A stretch of DNA of 64,000 nucleotides from Gammaproteobacteria bacterium (GCA_947480335.1 CANKCB010000007.1:1-64000), one strand, 5' to 3'. Shown: positions 9,242 through 18,527, counted from the stretch's first letter. The notes: generated by a model not told the origin, from the sequence alone. Program-made: numbers and translations.

Positions 9242-10222
9242 ATGAATTTGACCAACGCAATCGTAGTACATCAAACCGGCGGACCTGAAGTCATGCAATG
9301 GGAATCGATAGCCTTGCCGGAGTTGCAGGCAGGACAGGTCAGGATACGCCACACGGTAATCGGTTTTAATATGATCGATACTTATCGGCGCAAGGGTCTG
9401 TACCCCATGCCATTGCCGTTTGTTCCTGGCAGTGAAGCGGTCGGTGTGGTTGAGGCGGTGGCAGACGATGTCTCGTCGTTGCAAGCGGGGGATCGCGTTG
9501 TTTATTCTGTGGCGGAATCAGGTTCGTATTGCCAGCAGAGAGTGATGTTTGCGGACAGGTTGGTTCGCCTGCCCGAGGACATTCCGGATGAGGTGGCTGC
9601 GGCGAGCTTTCTAAAAGGTCTGACAGTCTGGGCCCTGTTGAAAAAGGTCAAACCCGTTCAGCCCGGCGATAGTTTACTGGTATATGCTGCTGCTGGAGGG
9701 GTAGGTACCTTGTTATGTCAGTGGGCAAAACATCTGTCAGCCAGAGTAATCGGTGTTGTCGGCAGTGATGACAAGATGTTAATTGCACAGCAATACGGTT
9801 GTGATGAAGTGATAAATTATAACAAGTCAGATATTGCGGCCATGGTTAAACGATATACGGATGGTAAAGGTGTGAATGTTGTTTATGACTCCATGGGTCA
9901 GGCCACTTTCAAGGCCTCGCTGGATAGTCTCAAACCTCTTGGCATGATGGTTTCATTTGGTAATGCCACAGGTCCGGTTCCCCCGGTAGATGTGCTGGAT
10001 CTGATGCGCCGAGGTTCGCTGTTTCTGACCCGACCGACCTTGTTCAATTATATTGCCACGCGTTCCGAACTGGAGCATGGCGCTTCTGACCTGTTTGAGC
10101 ATATTCGAAAAGGTATCGTCAAGGTTTCGATTAATCAGCGTTATCCCTTGCAGCAGGCGATACAGGCACATATCGCGGTTGAATCAAAACAGACTACCGG
10201 GGCAACCATTCTGATTGTCTGA
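9242..10222 (+). CDS. qor: NADPH:quinone oxidoreductase, Qor-type (MDR superfamily)
   Basis: A 326-residue zinc-free medium-chain reductase. The N-terminal GroES-like domain carries the GFNMIDTYRRKGLYP motif typical of quinone oxidoreductase 1, and the Rossmann nucleotide-binding site reads AAAGGVGTL around residues 146-154. It reduces quinones or enals with NADPH in the cytosol. An upstream GTG at 9209 would add 11 residues. ATG 9242 is preferred because MNLTNAIVVHQTGGPEVM matches the usual family start and length (about 325), though neither start has a strong ribosome-binding site. Confidence 0.88.
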   Translation: MNLTNAIVVHQTGGPEVMQWESIALPELQAGQVRIRHTVIGFNMIDTYRRKGLYPMPLPFVPGSEAVGVVEAVADDVSSLQAGDRVVYSVAESGSYCQQRVMFADRLVRLPEDIPDEVAAASFLKGLTVWALLKKVKPVQPGDSLLVYAAAGGVGTLLCQWAKHLSARVIGVVGSDDKMLIAQQYGCDEVINYNKSDIAAMVKRYTDGKGVNVVYDSMGQATFKASLDSLKPLGMMVSFGNATGPVPPVDVLDLMRRGSLFLTRPTLFNYIATRSELEHGASDLFEHIRKGIVKVSINQRYPLQQAIQAHIAVESKQTTGATILIV

Positions 10223-10276
10223 AATTGCCAAAATAGATATGTTGTCGTGGGTGGAATGTCTTCACTACTTACACAG

Positions 10277-10310
10277 TAATTGAATGGTAATTGGTGTAAT
10301 TATGCAATTG
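10277..10310. promoter_or_regulatory. Cluster of TAATTG-like boxes upstream of the phosphatase gene
   Basis: TAATTG occurs at 10277-10282 and 10288-10293, TAATTA at 10297-10302 and CAATTG at 10305-10310, about 8-11 bases apart. Near-helical spacing could mark an operator, but AT-rich composition alone could also produce it. It lies about 70 bases before the downstream GTG start. Confidence 0.25.
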
Positions 10311-10377
10311 AATAGAGTTCGTGTTCTCGACAATTTGTCCCAGTTATTATCTACCTCCCGCATCCGCGTGATCATCA

Positions 10378-10893
10378 GTGGCTATTGATAAAATAAAAGT
10401 GTTGTTTGTCTGCATGGGTAATATCTGCCGTTCGCCTGCGGCGGAAGGTGTTTTCGCTGAGTATGTGCGCAGGGCAGGATATCAGGAGCGTTTCCATATT
10501 GATTCCGCCGGCACACTGGATTATCACTCAGGGTCCCTCGCCGATGAACGTATGCGTCAGGCTGCAAGTCGACGCGGATATGAACTGTTATCACGAGCGC
10601 GTCAGGTAAACAAATCTGACCTGGATGAATTTTGCATTGTACTGGCGATGGATCGCACCAACCTGCAGGAACTGAATCAACTGGCCGGTGGTCAGCGTAC
10701 GCACATCCAGTTATTTGGCAGTTTTCTGGTTCCAGCGACCAGCCGTACGATACCCTCCGTACCTGATCCGTATTACGGTGGCATGGATGGATTTGAAAAG
10801 GTGCTCGACATGCTGGAATCCGGTAGTCCAGCACTGCTTGCACATTGTCTGGAACAGGATCCCAACAGGGATAAACACCGTTATGAACCGTGA
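10378..10893 (+). CDS. Low-molecular-weight protein-tyrosine phosphatase
   Basis: A 171-residue cytoplasmic phosphatase. The signature loop V-C-M-G-N-I-C-R-S-P places the nucleophile at Cys12 and the phosphate-binding Arg at 18. The general acid is Asp130 in the PDPYYGG motif, so all catalytic residues are present. These enzymes dephosphorylate tyrosine kinases, often of exopolysaccharide systems, but no such genes are adjacent and a general housekeeping phosphatase is as likely. The start is GTG 10378; no ATG exists before the catalytic loop. It overlaps or abuts the next gene (pirin), whose ribosome-binding site lies across its stop codon. Confidence 0.93.
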   Translation: MAIDKIKVLFVCMGNICRSPAAEGVFAEYVRRAGYQERFHIDSAGTLDYHSGSLADERMRQAASRRGYELLSRARQVNKSDLDEFCIVLAMDRTNLQELNQLAGGQRTHIQLFGSFLVPATSRTIPSVPDPYYGGMDGFEKVLDMLESGSPALLAHCLEQDPNRDKHRYEP

Positions 10894-10904
10894 GGAGAAT
10901 GGAC

Positions 10905-11816
10905 ATGCCGATTGATCAGACCACAACAGATTTTATCAACGATCCCTGTGATGGTATTGAAGTTGTGATCAGGGCGATGGAGCGTGATCTGGACAGTTTT
11001 ACTGTGCGCCGCTATTTACCGCATTTACGCTGTCGCAAGGTAGGCCCGTTTGTATTCTTTGATCATTTTGGTCCGGCAGATTTTGCACCGGGTCAGGGTA
11101 TTGATGTCAGGCCACACCCGCATATCGGGTTGGCAACAATCAGCTATCTCTTCTCTGGTGAAATCCTGCATCGTGACAGTCTGGGATATGTGCAGGCAAT
11201 CAGGCCAGGTGAGGTCAACTGGATGACCGCCGGGCGCGGTATTGTCCATTCCGAACGCAGCAGCGACGAAACACGGGTCAACGGACAGCATTTGCATGGG
11301 TTGCAAGTGTGGGTGGCCTTGCCGGAGTCCGATGAAGAAACGGCACCGGAATTTCATCATTACAACCAACAGGACTTGCCTGTTTTTAAACTGGACCAGG
11401 TTATTCTTCGGCTGATTGCCGGTCGAGCCTGTGACCACCAGTCACCGGTACGTACCTATTCACCCCTGTTTTATCTGGACGTGTCGATGCCACAGGGCTC
11501 CACATTATTGATTCCGGATGAGTACGCACAACGTGCACTGCATCTTATCCGTGGACGAGCCTCTGTGAATCAACAGCGATTCGAACCTTTCGATATGATT
11601 ATCTGCCGCGAATCAGCGCGTATAGAGCTTATTGCGGAAACGGATGTTCATCTGGTTATTTTTGGCGGTGCTCCGATCAGTGATCGGTTTATCTGGTGGA
11701 ATTTTGTTTCCAGCTCGAAGCAGCGTATTGAGCAGGCTGGTCGCGACTGGAAAGAGGGTCGGTTTGATTCGGTGCCAGGTGAAACAGAATTTATTCCCTT
11801 ACCGGATACGCGCTGA
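10905..11816 (+). CDS. Pirin family protein
   Basis: A 303-residue bicupin. The N-terminal cupin carries the metal-binding residues in RPHPHIG and GIVHSE, the hallmark of pirins, some of which act as quercetin dioxygenases or redox-sensing regulators. The C-terminal half is the second cupin (pirin_C). ATG 10905 is chosen because GAGGAG at 10892-10897 sits seven bases upstream. ATG 10899 is too close, and a GTG at 10890 overlaps the previous stop. It is probably co-transcribed with the phosphatase gene. Substrate unknown. Confidence 0.9.
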   Translation: MPIDQTTTDFINDPCDGIEVVIRAMERDLDSFTVRRYLPHLRCRKVGPFVFFDHFGPADFAPGQGIDVRPHPHIGLATISYLFSGEILHRDSLGYVQAIRPGEVNWMTAGRGIVHSERSSDETRVNGQHLHGLQVWVALPESDEETAPEFHHYNQQDLPVFKLDQVILRLIAGRACDHQSPVRTYSPLFYLDVSMPQGSTLLIPDEYAQRALHLIRGRASVNQQRFEPFDMIICRESARIELIAETDVHLVIFGGAPISDRFIWWNFVSSSKQRIEQAGRDWKEGRFDSVPGETEFIPLPDTR

Positions 11817-11833
11817 CCGGGCGGCCAGCGCGT
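11808..11833 (+). terminator. Hairpin after the pirin gene
   Basis: ACGCGCTG (11808-11815) pairs with CAGCGCGT (11826-11833) around a GC-rich ten-base loop, overlapping the pirin stop codon. A GGTTTGTTG stretch follows, so this is a weak candidate for a rho-independent terminator. Confidence 0.45.
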
Positions 11834-11879
11834 GGTTTGTTGATGAAAATTCTGCCTATAAGTACGTGATTTGTTTGAC

Positions 11880-12095
11880 TCAATCCAGATCGCGGTCTGT
11901 GTAATCTTCTATTTGCTCACGTAACCTGCGTTCCTCAAGTAGTTCTTCAATTCTACGTCTGGCAGTCAGGTTGCTGACTACCTTTGCCTTGTTTACCACT
12001 TCCATCGTATCGAGAAAGTCCTCGATATTTTCGTTCTCATCAATTTCGTCTGTGATGTCTTCAATGTCATCATCAGAGTCCTGAGTTCCTGGCAT
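11880..12095 (-). CDS. Small acidic/basic protein, PA3496-like family
   Basis: A 71-residue cytoplasmic protein. The first half is strongly acidic (DSDDDIEDITDEIDENENIED) and the second half is helical and basic, with TARRRIEELLEERRLREQIEDY. That arginine-rich RRRIEEL-E-RRLR core resembles the Pseudomonas PA3496 group described as putative envelope integrity proteins; the assignment is from memory. ATG 12095 has GGAGG six bases upstream, so a longer frame reaching 12239 is not used. It converges with the pirin gene. Function unknown. Confidence 0.65.
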   Translation of the reverse strand: MPGTQDSDDDIEDITDEIDENENIEDFLDTMEVVNKAKVVSNLTARRRIEELLEERRLREQIEDYTDRDLD

Positions 12096-12532
12096 ATTAC
12101 CTCCGTTCAGCGTCAGCTCGCGCAGGGCCCGCGGGCTGTGGTAAATGTTTGAATGTAGTTCCGTTGTCCTGTTTATAACGCCGGAACCGTTCCGCACAAT
12201 CGTTACGGTCAAGTAACGATGGCGAGCGAAATATGCCAATGGAACAAAAAATTGTCAATAGAATTAACTGTCAATAATATCCTGTAATGATCCGAAAAAT
12301 ATTTTTGATAACGGGGGTCTGATTTACGCGAAATTTCCAGTGATCAGCTTGTACTTCAAACCACTCATCGTCAGCTATCTGGCAAACTGGATTAGATCTG
12401 CGGGTGTACTTATTGATTGCTCGGGACTATTCCCCGGTGTCATGCTGATAGGCGTATGATTCGGATAGTGAAATCACTTTTCGTGTAGAATGAACGTCAG
12501 AACAGAGACGATACGAGCAGAGGAGGCCGGAT
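12096..12532. other. 437-base divergent intergenic region
   Basis: This region holds the promoters of two small divergent genes. It contains a perfect palindrome GCCCGCGGGC (12127-12136) in the leader of the minus-strand gene, and two copies of TGTCAATA (12253-12260 and 12269-12276), 16 bases apart, that could bind a regulator. TAGAAT at about 12486-12491 is a plausible -10 element for the plus-strand gene. I see no additional convincing coding frame or RNA. Confidence 0.35.
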
Positions 12533-12811
12533 ATGCTTATCCAGAACACTAGTAGCACAAGCAATGCGTCAGAATACCAGATGGTCAAGCTGGAAAAGAC
12601 GGCCGCTCCAGCAGGGGCCGAGGGGGACAACTGGTATACCTATACCATTGAGCGTAACAGCCTGACCAATATAGTCGGTAATCGACGAGGTACACTGGAA
12701 CAGGTTAAGGAATACGTTCGTGAATATGTCGCTGATATCAACTCACGCCATGGTAATGGCGGTTATTCCTTATGGATGACCCGCAAGAACAACAAACAGG
12801 CGGCAAAATAA
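12533..12811 (+). CDS. Small conserved-looking protein of unknown function
   Basis: A 92-residue soluble protein with no signal peptide. The central part (YTYTIERNSLTNIVGNRRG) suggests a short beta region, followed by an amphipathic helix with the motif GTLEQVKEYVREYVADIN and a basic Asn/Lys-rich tail. I do not recognise the family. GAGGAGG about 6 bases before ATG 12533 is an excellent ribosome-binding site, which strongly supports translation. It converges on rhlE. Confidence 0.75.
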   Translation: MLIQNTSSTSNASEYQMVKLEKTAAPAGAEGDNWYTYTIERNSLTNIVGNRRGTLEQVKEYVREYVADINSRHGNGGYSLWMTRKNNKQAAK

Positions 12812-12825
12812 CAAATTGCCGCCTG
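12797..12825. terminator. Hairpin between the small protein gene and rhlE
   Basis: CAGGCGGCAA (12797-12806) pairs perfectly with TTGCCGCCTG (12816-12825) around a nine-base AT-rich loop, overlapping the stop of the 92-residue protein. There is no clear T run on either side. It sits between two convergent genes and probably acts as a transcription barrier or mRNA 3' stabiliser. Confidence 0.5.
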
Positions 12826-12842
12826 CTGGTTAGATTAGAGGT

Positions 12843-14168
12843 TTAACCCCCCAGTCGGCTCGACTGAAACCGACGTCGATTCCCATTCCCACTCTTGGCA
12901 CCGGCAGTATGCCGGCTCCAGTGTTCAACCGGTTTTTTGTCGTCTATAGCTGGTGCAGAATCGTGGGTAAAGGCCTGTGGCGCTGCTCCACCCTGTCTGC
13001 GTTTGCGCGGGACCACCTTGTGGCTGATACGCGGATCCGGTTCAAATCCAGGTACAACGACTTTCTCGATGTCCAGATTCAGCAGGTCTTCAATCTGGCC
13101 GAGCATATCATGCTCGTCTGCCGCTACCAGTGAGATGGCCTTGCCAGTATTACCGGCCCGACCAGTACGACCGATGCGGTGGATATAATTTTCAGCCTCA
13201 GTCGGCATTTCAAAATTAATCACCAGCGGTAGTTGCTGGATATCCAGACCGCGGGAAGCCACATCGGTGGCGACCAGAACCGTTACCTTGCCATTCTTGA
13301 AACTTTCCAGTGCTTTGGTCCGTTGTGCCTGCGATTTGTCACCGTGAATCGATGTCGCGTTGATACCGGCCTTTAACAATTGTTGGGACAGGCGGTTCGC
13401 CGTGTGTTTCATCTTGATGAAGATCAGGATTTGCGGCCAGCTGTTGTTCTGGATCAGATGCAGCAGTAGTTCGCGTTTACGCGAATGGTCCACCGGATGA
13501 ACGATATGTTCAACCTGGGCTGAGGCAGAATTGCTCGGCGTGACCTGGATAATTTCAGGTTTGGTCAGCAGGGTATTGGCCAGACCTTTCATTTCATTGG
13601 AAAATGTCGCGGAAAATAGCAGGTTCTGCCGTTTTTTCGGCAACAACTGCATGATCTTGCGGATATCACGGATAAAGCCCATATCGAGCATACGATCCGC
13701 TTCGTCCAGCACAAAAATCTCGATGTGCGACAGATCCAGTGTTCTTTGTTGTACGTGGTCCAGCAATCGACCCGGTGTTGCCACCACAATGTCGACGCCT
13801 TTTTGCAGCATCTTGATTTGTGGGTTGATATTGACACCACCGAACACTTCACCAGAACGCAGACCGGTGTATTTGCCATACATTTTAACACTCTGGTGCA
13901 CCTGGGCGGCCAGTTCACGGGTCGGTGTCAAGATCAGGCAGCGTACCGGATGAAAGCCTTTGTCTTGTTGTTTGGCTGACAGTATCTGAAGAATCGGGAG
14001 GGTAAAACCAGCGGTCTTGCCTGTACCAGTTTGTGCGCCGGCCATGATATCCCGGCCATTTAATATCGCCGGTATTGTTTGTGATTGTATAGGGGTTGGG
14101 GTTGTATAACCATGTTCGCTGACAGCACGAACTATTTCGGCCGACAGGCCGAATGTTTCAAATGACAT
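12843..14168 (-). CDS. rhlE: DEAD-box ATP-dependent RNA helicase RhlE
   Basis: A 441-residue DEAD-box helicase. Visible motifs, in order: the Q motif (TTPTPIQSQTIP), Walker A AQTGTGKT, PTRELA, TPGRLLD, DEAD, SAT and HRIGRTGRAG. The C-terminal 70 residues are basic and low in complexity (RKRRQGGAAPQ, GNGNRRRFQSSR), as in RhlE. It unwinds RNA duplexes and participates in ribosome assembly and mRNA decay. It lies downstream of the PHP phosphoesterase gene on the same strand, separated by 210 bases that probably contain its own promoter or a long leader. Confidence 0.92.
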   Translation of the reverse strand: MSFETFGLSAEIVRAVSEHGYTTPTPIQSQTIPAILNGRDIMAGAQTGTGKTAGFTLPILQILSAKQQDKGFHPVRCLILTPTRELAAQVHQSVKMYGKYTGLRSGEVFGGVNINPQIKMLQKGVDIVVATPGRLLDHVQQRTLDLSHIEIFVLDEADRMLDMGFIRDIRKIMQLLPKKRQNLLFSATFSNEMKGLANTLLTKPEIIQVTPSNSASAQVEHIVHPVDHSRKRELLLHLIQNNSWPQILIFIKMKHTANRLSQQLLKAGINATSIHGDKSQAQRTKALESFKNGKVTVLVATDVASRGLDIQQLPLVINFEMPTEAENYIHRIGRTGRAGNTGKAISLVAADEHDMLGQIEDLLNLDIEKVVVPGFEPDPRISHKVVPRKRRQGGAAPQAFTHDSAPAIDDKKPVEHWSRHTAGAKSGNGNRRRFQSSRLGG

Positions 14169-14378
14169 ATATATTTATGCTCCTGGATCCGCCTACCTTA
14201 AGCTTGTCGCTGTGGGAACGGTCTAGGCTGGATTGATTAGTGTGTCGGGGGAAGCCGGAATGGGTTGCCACGATGACAGGCGACGACCGATATTTGCCTG
14301 TGATGACGCACTATAACATAACTTATATTAACTTGTATGTATAAATCATTGTTTTATTTAAAGTGTGAGTTATTTTCG

Positions 14379-15209
14379 TTAATGCCAGTGGTTCCACACT
14401 GGTTCGCATTCATGGGGCAAGGGGCGGCTATGGCCGAGTTTATTCCAGTGTTGTTCATGTCCGTGAAAGTCTGAACCGCACGATGCCAGTAGTTGTTTTT
14501 TCAGACAAATTGTTGTTAATTCGGCGGTTACATCGGCTGTCTGGTTGCCACTGATTACTTCGATACCCTGGCCTCCAGCTTCAATAAAGCTATCGATCAG
14601 TTTGTTCAGTCGGGTCCAGGTCAGCTGGTAACGTGCTGGATGGGCGAGTATGGGAATACCGCCTGAAGCACGTATGCACTCAATGATATCTGTCAGACTG
14701 GTCCAGGTGGGTTTGATGTAGGCTTTTTTGCCCATGCCCAGATAGAGTTTGTACGCTTCCTTGTCATCCTTGACCACTCCCGCCTCGATGAGATAACGGG
14801 CAAAATGGGGACGGCCAATATTATGGTCACTGTGAGCAAGTTGGCGAACTGCGGTGAGTATATTGTCGATACCCAAAAGTCGGGAGAGTTTATCAGCAAT
14901 TTCGCCAGCCCTGTCCAGACGATGCTGATGTTGTCTAGCGATACCAGCTTGCAATTTCGGACTTGTTAAATCGATATTCAGACCCAGTATATGGATTTCC
15001 AGTTTTGACCATTGTGTCGAAAACTCAATACCCGGGATGAGCCGAAAAGGCAGTAATTCCGGGATCGGAATGTCAGCATAGGCATCAATACTGTCATGAT
15101 CAGTGATCGCCAGCATATCCAGTTGTGACATTGCTGCATGGGCAATCAATTCTGCCGGTGACAGCTTGCCGTCGGAGACTGTCGTATGGGAATGTAGGTC
15201 GATGCGCAT
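14379..15209 (-). CDS. rnm: PHP-domain 5'-3' exoribonuclease / 3',5'-nucleotide phosphatase (RNase AM type)
   Basis: A 276-residue PHP metal-dependent phosphoesterase. Metal-binding motifs are complete: HSHTTVSDG near the N-terminus, AITDHDS, PGIEFST, ILAHPAR and CGSDFHG. The E. coli relative (YciV, RNase AM) matures the 5' ends of rRNAs and degrades short RNAs and pAp. Length is close to the family (about 290). ATG 15209 is used; a GTG six bases upstream is possible. It is about 50 bases from the rapA stop, so rapA-rnm could be one transcription unit. Confidence 0.88.
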   Translation of the reverse strand: MRIDLHSHTTVSDGKLSPAELIAHAAMSQLDMLAITDHDSIDAYADIPIPELLPFRLIPGIEFSTQWSKLEIHILGLNIDLTSPKLQAGIARQHQHRLDRAGEIADKLSRLLGIDNILTAVRQLAHSDHNIGRPHFARYLIEAGVVKDDKEAYKLYLGMGKKAYIKPTWTSLTDIIECIRASGGIPILAHPARYQLTWTRLNKLIDSFIEAGGQGIEVISGNQTADVTAELTTICLKKQLLASCGSDFHGHEQHWNKLGHSRPLPHECEPVWNHWH

Positions 15210-15258
15210 GGTCACGATTAAAACATGAAAATTGCGTGATTGTCAGAAAAAACCGTGA

Positions 15259-18114
15259 TCAGGTGGCAATCACAATCTGCATTGCATCAAGACGTGGCAG
15301 AACCGAGTCGAACATCTGGTTTACTGCTTTTAACTCCGACTCAAAGAATTCAATTTCCGCAGGTCGGACATTCGGGTTAACTCTGGCCAGCTCACGCAGA
15401 CGGCTGATTTCATTGCCTAACATCGCGCCAGTAGAGTTGCGTACCTTGTCTAGTTGTATTGCAGACTGCTTAACCGCCAGTTGTTGGCTGTGTAAAGCCA
15501 GTTTACGGATATTCGCCTGTTTCAACGCTATGATTTTGCGAGCCGTGTCCTTGTCGACTGGAATGATGGTCTGGTTTATCGCCGCGTATTCCAGTCGTTC
15601 GGCAAGATTATTTCCGTTTTCATCCAGCAACAAACGGATCAATGCGGTGGGCAGGTAGCGTCGTATCGCCGGAGATCTGGCAGTAGCCGAGTCGAGCAAA
15701 TAGTTGCATTCAAGTAGCAGGCTGCCAGGTTTGAATGCCGGATGTTTGATGGCGACAACGGAGGTGTTGCCATGTTCATTGCCCAGTATCAGCTCCATGA
15801 TGCTGGTTACCATTGGATGGGCCCAGGTCAAAAAATGTCTGTCTTCATGCGCCAGTGCCGTTTGCCGGTGATAGGTAATGGTCAGTCCATCGTCTGGTAG
15901 ATGCGGGAAACTGGTCAGCATGTTTTCAGCTGGTGTGAGGATCAGGCTGGTGTCACCGTGTTCTTCTGAATGGACGCCAAAACAGTCAAACACCTGTTCC
16001 ATATAATTTGCCAGTGTGTAGTCCCTGTCGGCAGTTAGTGCCAGTTGGTGCAGGCTATTAGCCATGTCGGGTCGACAGGAATTATATTCAAGCAGACGAT
16101 CACGTCCTTTTTCCAATGCTTCATTCAGTTGTTGGTACAACTCGCGGCTGTGTTGTAGTAACGGGCTGTTTGCTCTATGGGGGTGATGCAAGGCATCAAC
16201 TAATTCACTCCGCAGCTGATTGAATACAGCGGCTCCGGCATGGCAGGGTCGGGTAAACGCGTCCAGACCTTGTTGATACCAGTTGTACAAAACTGTTTGC
16301 GCCGATTGCTCCAGATAGGGTATATGAATCTGTACAGCATGGGTTTGGCCAATACGATCGAGTCGTCCAATTCGTTGTTCCAGCAAATCCGGGTTCAGCG
16401 GCAAATCAAACAGCACCAGATGATGGGCAAACTGGAAGTTGCGACCTTCACTGCCAATTTCAGAACAGACCAGTACCTGCGCACCGGCTTCATGATCGGC
16501 GAAATAAGCCGCTACCCGATCCCGCTCCAGAATACTCAATCCAGAGTGGAACGCCGCGGCGCTGATGCCGGATTTAAGTCTCAGCCTTTCCGCAATATCC
16601 AGCGCTGTCTGACTGGCAGCACAAATGACCAATACTTTTTCCGGTTTCAGGGACAACAACCGATCTTTCAACCAGCTGATTCTGGGATCAAACTGTGTCC
16701 AGTGTGTTGAGCCTGCCGTCGTTGTCGATTGGTACAGTAATTCAGGTGACAATATTTTCTGACTGTTTTCAATACCGGTTGTATCAATACGGGCATATTC
16801 ATCCGGCAGCGGTAGTGGATACGCATGGGCGTGCCGTTCCGGGAATCCTTTTACTGCAGCACGGGTATTGCGGAACAACACGCGACCAGTTCCGTGTCTG
16901 TCCAACAAACTATTGATGACTGTAGTACGTGATTGCATGTCGGAATTTTTGAGCAGCTGTTCCACAGACGGATCATTGCCGGCCAGTTTTTGAATTTGTC
17001 GAATTGCCTTCGCATCCAATGGCTCCGGACTAAACAGGACGCGGATAGCTTCCGCGACAGTTTCATAGGATTGTTCTTCTTTGAGAAATTTTTCGAAGTC
17101 AGGAAAGCGATCCGGGTCCAACAGTCTTAGTCGGGCATAATGCCCGGCCTTGCCCAGTTGTTCCGGTGTGGCAGTTAACAACATCACCCCGCTGGTGGCT
17201 TTTGCAATCTGTTCTATTACCTGATATTCATGACTGGCCTGTTCTGATGACCATTGCAAATGATGGGCCTCATCAACGACCAGCATGTCCCAGCCGGCTT
17301 CTATGGCCCGCTTCAGACAGGCATCATCGCGGGTGAACAGATCCAGACTGCATAACACCAGCTGTTCCTGCTCAAACGGATTTTCAGCCTGATCAAATTC
17401 AATCATGGCCTGATAGCGTTCTGTATCAAACAGACTGAAACGTAAATTAAACCGTCGCAACATTTCCACCAGCCACTGGTGCAGCAGGGTTTCCGGTACT
17501 ACGATTAATACCCTGTGCAGACGTTCGGCTTCCAGTTGCTCATGCAGGATCAGTCCGGCTTCGATGGTTTTACCCAGCCCCACTTCATCGGCCAGCAACA
17601 CGCGTGGTGCATGACGGCGACTGACCTCATGGGCGATATACAGCTGGTGCGGGATCAAATCAGTACGACCACCTATCAATGAGGCGACACTGGACTGGCT
17701 GATTCGGTTCAATTGCAACTGGGTCTGACAACGCAGATCAAACCAGCGGTTATCATCTATCTGTCCAGTTAATAAACGATCAAGTGGACGGTTCAGACGA
17801 ATCTGGTGATCCAGATGCGATTCCGGCAGTTGGCGGGATTTGCTGGTACTGTCGTGACCAATGTAAGTTAACAGTCCGTTTGACTCCATCACAGAATCCA
17901 CATTCAGGTTCATGCCCTGGTGATCCATGACCACATCGCCTGCAGCAAATACGACACGCGTTAGTGGTGCAGTCTCCTTTGAATAAGTGCGGGTCTCTCC
18001 CGTTGCCTGAAACAGGATGGTGATGGTACGCTGCTCTACCGACATGACTGTACCCAGACCCATCTGCAATTCAGCGTTGTTAATCCAGCGTTGACCTATA
18101 GCAAAATGATGCAT
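15259..18114 (-). CDS. rapA: RNA polymerase-associated SWI2/SNF2 ATPase RapA
   Basis: A 951-residue protein that recycles RNA polymerase after termination. N-terminal Tudor-like domains (GQRWINNAE-QMGLGTVMS) are followed by a Snf2 ATPase: Walker A DEVGLGKT around Lys182, DEAH box, SAT-like LLTATPEQ, then the helicase C lobe with QRIGRLDRIGQ. E. coli RapA has 968 residues and begins MPFTLGQRW, so the start is set at MHHFAIGQRW (ATG 18114) rather than the longer frame to 18180. The ribosome-binding site is weak. Its start lies only eight bases from the divergent GIY-YIG frame, so promoters must overlap with coding sequence. Confidence 0.94.
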   Translation of the reverse strand: MHHFAIGQRWINNAELQMGLGTVMSVEQRTITILFQATGETRTYSKETAPLTRVVFAAGDVVMDHQGMNLNVDSVMESNGLLTYIGHDSTSKSRQLPESHLDHQIRLNRPLDRLLTGQIDDNRWFDLRCQTQLQLNRISQSSVASLIGGRTDLIPHQLYIAHEVSRRHAPRVLLADEVGLGKTIEAGLILHEQLEAERLHRVLIVVPETLLHQWLVEMLRRFNLRFSLFDTERYQAMIEFDQAENPFEQEQLVLCSLDLFTRDDACLKRAIEAGWDMLVVDEAHHLQWSSEQASHEYQVIEQIAKATSGVMLLTATPEQLGKAGHYARLRLLDPDRFPDFEKFLKEEQSYETVAEAIRVLFSPEPLDAKAIRQIQKLAGNDPSVEQLLKNSDMQSRTTVINSLLDRHGTGRVLFRNTRAAVKGFPERHAHAYPLPLPDEYARIDTTGIENSQKILSPELLYQSTTTAGSTHWTQFDPRISWLKDRLLSLKPEKVLVICAASQTALDIAERLRLKSGISAAAFHSGLSILERDRVAAYFADHEAGAQVLVCSEIGSEGRNFQFAHHLVLFDLPLNPDLLEQRIGRLDRIGQTHAVQIHIPYLEQSAQTVLYNWYQQGLDAFTRPCHAGAAVFNQLRSELVDALHHPHRANSPLLQHSRELYQQLNEALEKGRDRLLEYNSCRPDMANSLHQLALTADRDYTLANYMEQVFDCFGVHSEEHGDTSLILTPAENMLTSFPHLPDDGLTITYHRQTALAHEDRHFLTWAHPMVTSIMELILGNEHGNTSVVAIKHPAFKPGSLLLECNYLLDSATARSPAIRRYLPTALIRLLLDENGNNLAERLEYAAINQTIIPVDKDTARKIIALKQANIRKLALHSQQLAVKQSAIQLDKVRNSTGAMLGNEISRLRELARVNPNVRPAEIEFFESELKAVNQMFDSVLPRLDAMQIVIAT

Positions 18115-18122
18115 GTGAAACC

Positions 18123-18464
18123 GTGAACCCCGCAAAAGGTCGACATAGTAAAGAATCTGTATCAGAAATCCACAAAACAACGGAAGACTCTGGCTGGTTT
18201 GTCTATATGGTGCGTTGCAAAGACAGTAGCCTCTATACCGGTATCACCACGGATATCGAACGACGTATTATCGAACATAATACCAGCAACCGACTGGCAG
18301 CAGCCTACACGCGCTCACGCCGACCGGTAGTACTCGTATATAAGGAATCCTATTCTGATCGATCGTCTGCATTGAAACGCGAGTACGAAATCAAGCAATT
18401 AAGCAGTAAGGACAAGCTATTTCTTATAAATAACATAATGATAGTAAATGCTTCAGAGAAATAA
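18123..18464 (+). CDS. GIY-YIG nuclease superfamily protein, YhbQ/UPF0213-like
   Basis: A protein of up to 113 residues. The segment WFVYMVRCKDSSLYTGITTD followed by ERR-IEH matches the GIY-YIG fold of the UPF0213 group, with the VYM and YTG signature tripeptides and the ERR arginine visible. Related proteins such as E. coli YhbQ have nuclease activity; the cellular role is unclear. The only conventional start is GTG 18123, giving an N-terminal extension of about 24 residues compared with relatives, so a non-standard internal start is possible. Genes of this family are typically 80-100 codons. Confidence 0.8.
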   Translation: MNPAKGRHSKESVSEIHKTTEDSGWFVYMVRCKDSSLYTGITTDIERRIIEHNTSNRLAAAYTRSRRPVVLVYKESYSDRSSALKREYEIKQLSSKDKLFLINNIMIVNASEK

Positions 18465-18527
18465 GATGAGATTTATTCGTAGTTAATATACAACTCGCGA
18501 TTTACAAAACATGCACTAGAATGATCC

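Noticed and set aside
18115-18180. N-terminal extension of rapA
   Set aside because: Known RapA proteins begin very near the GQRW motif. The extension would also overlap the divergent GIY-YIG frame.
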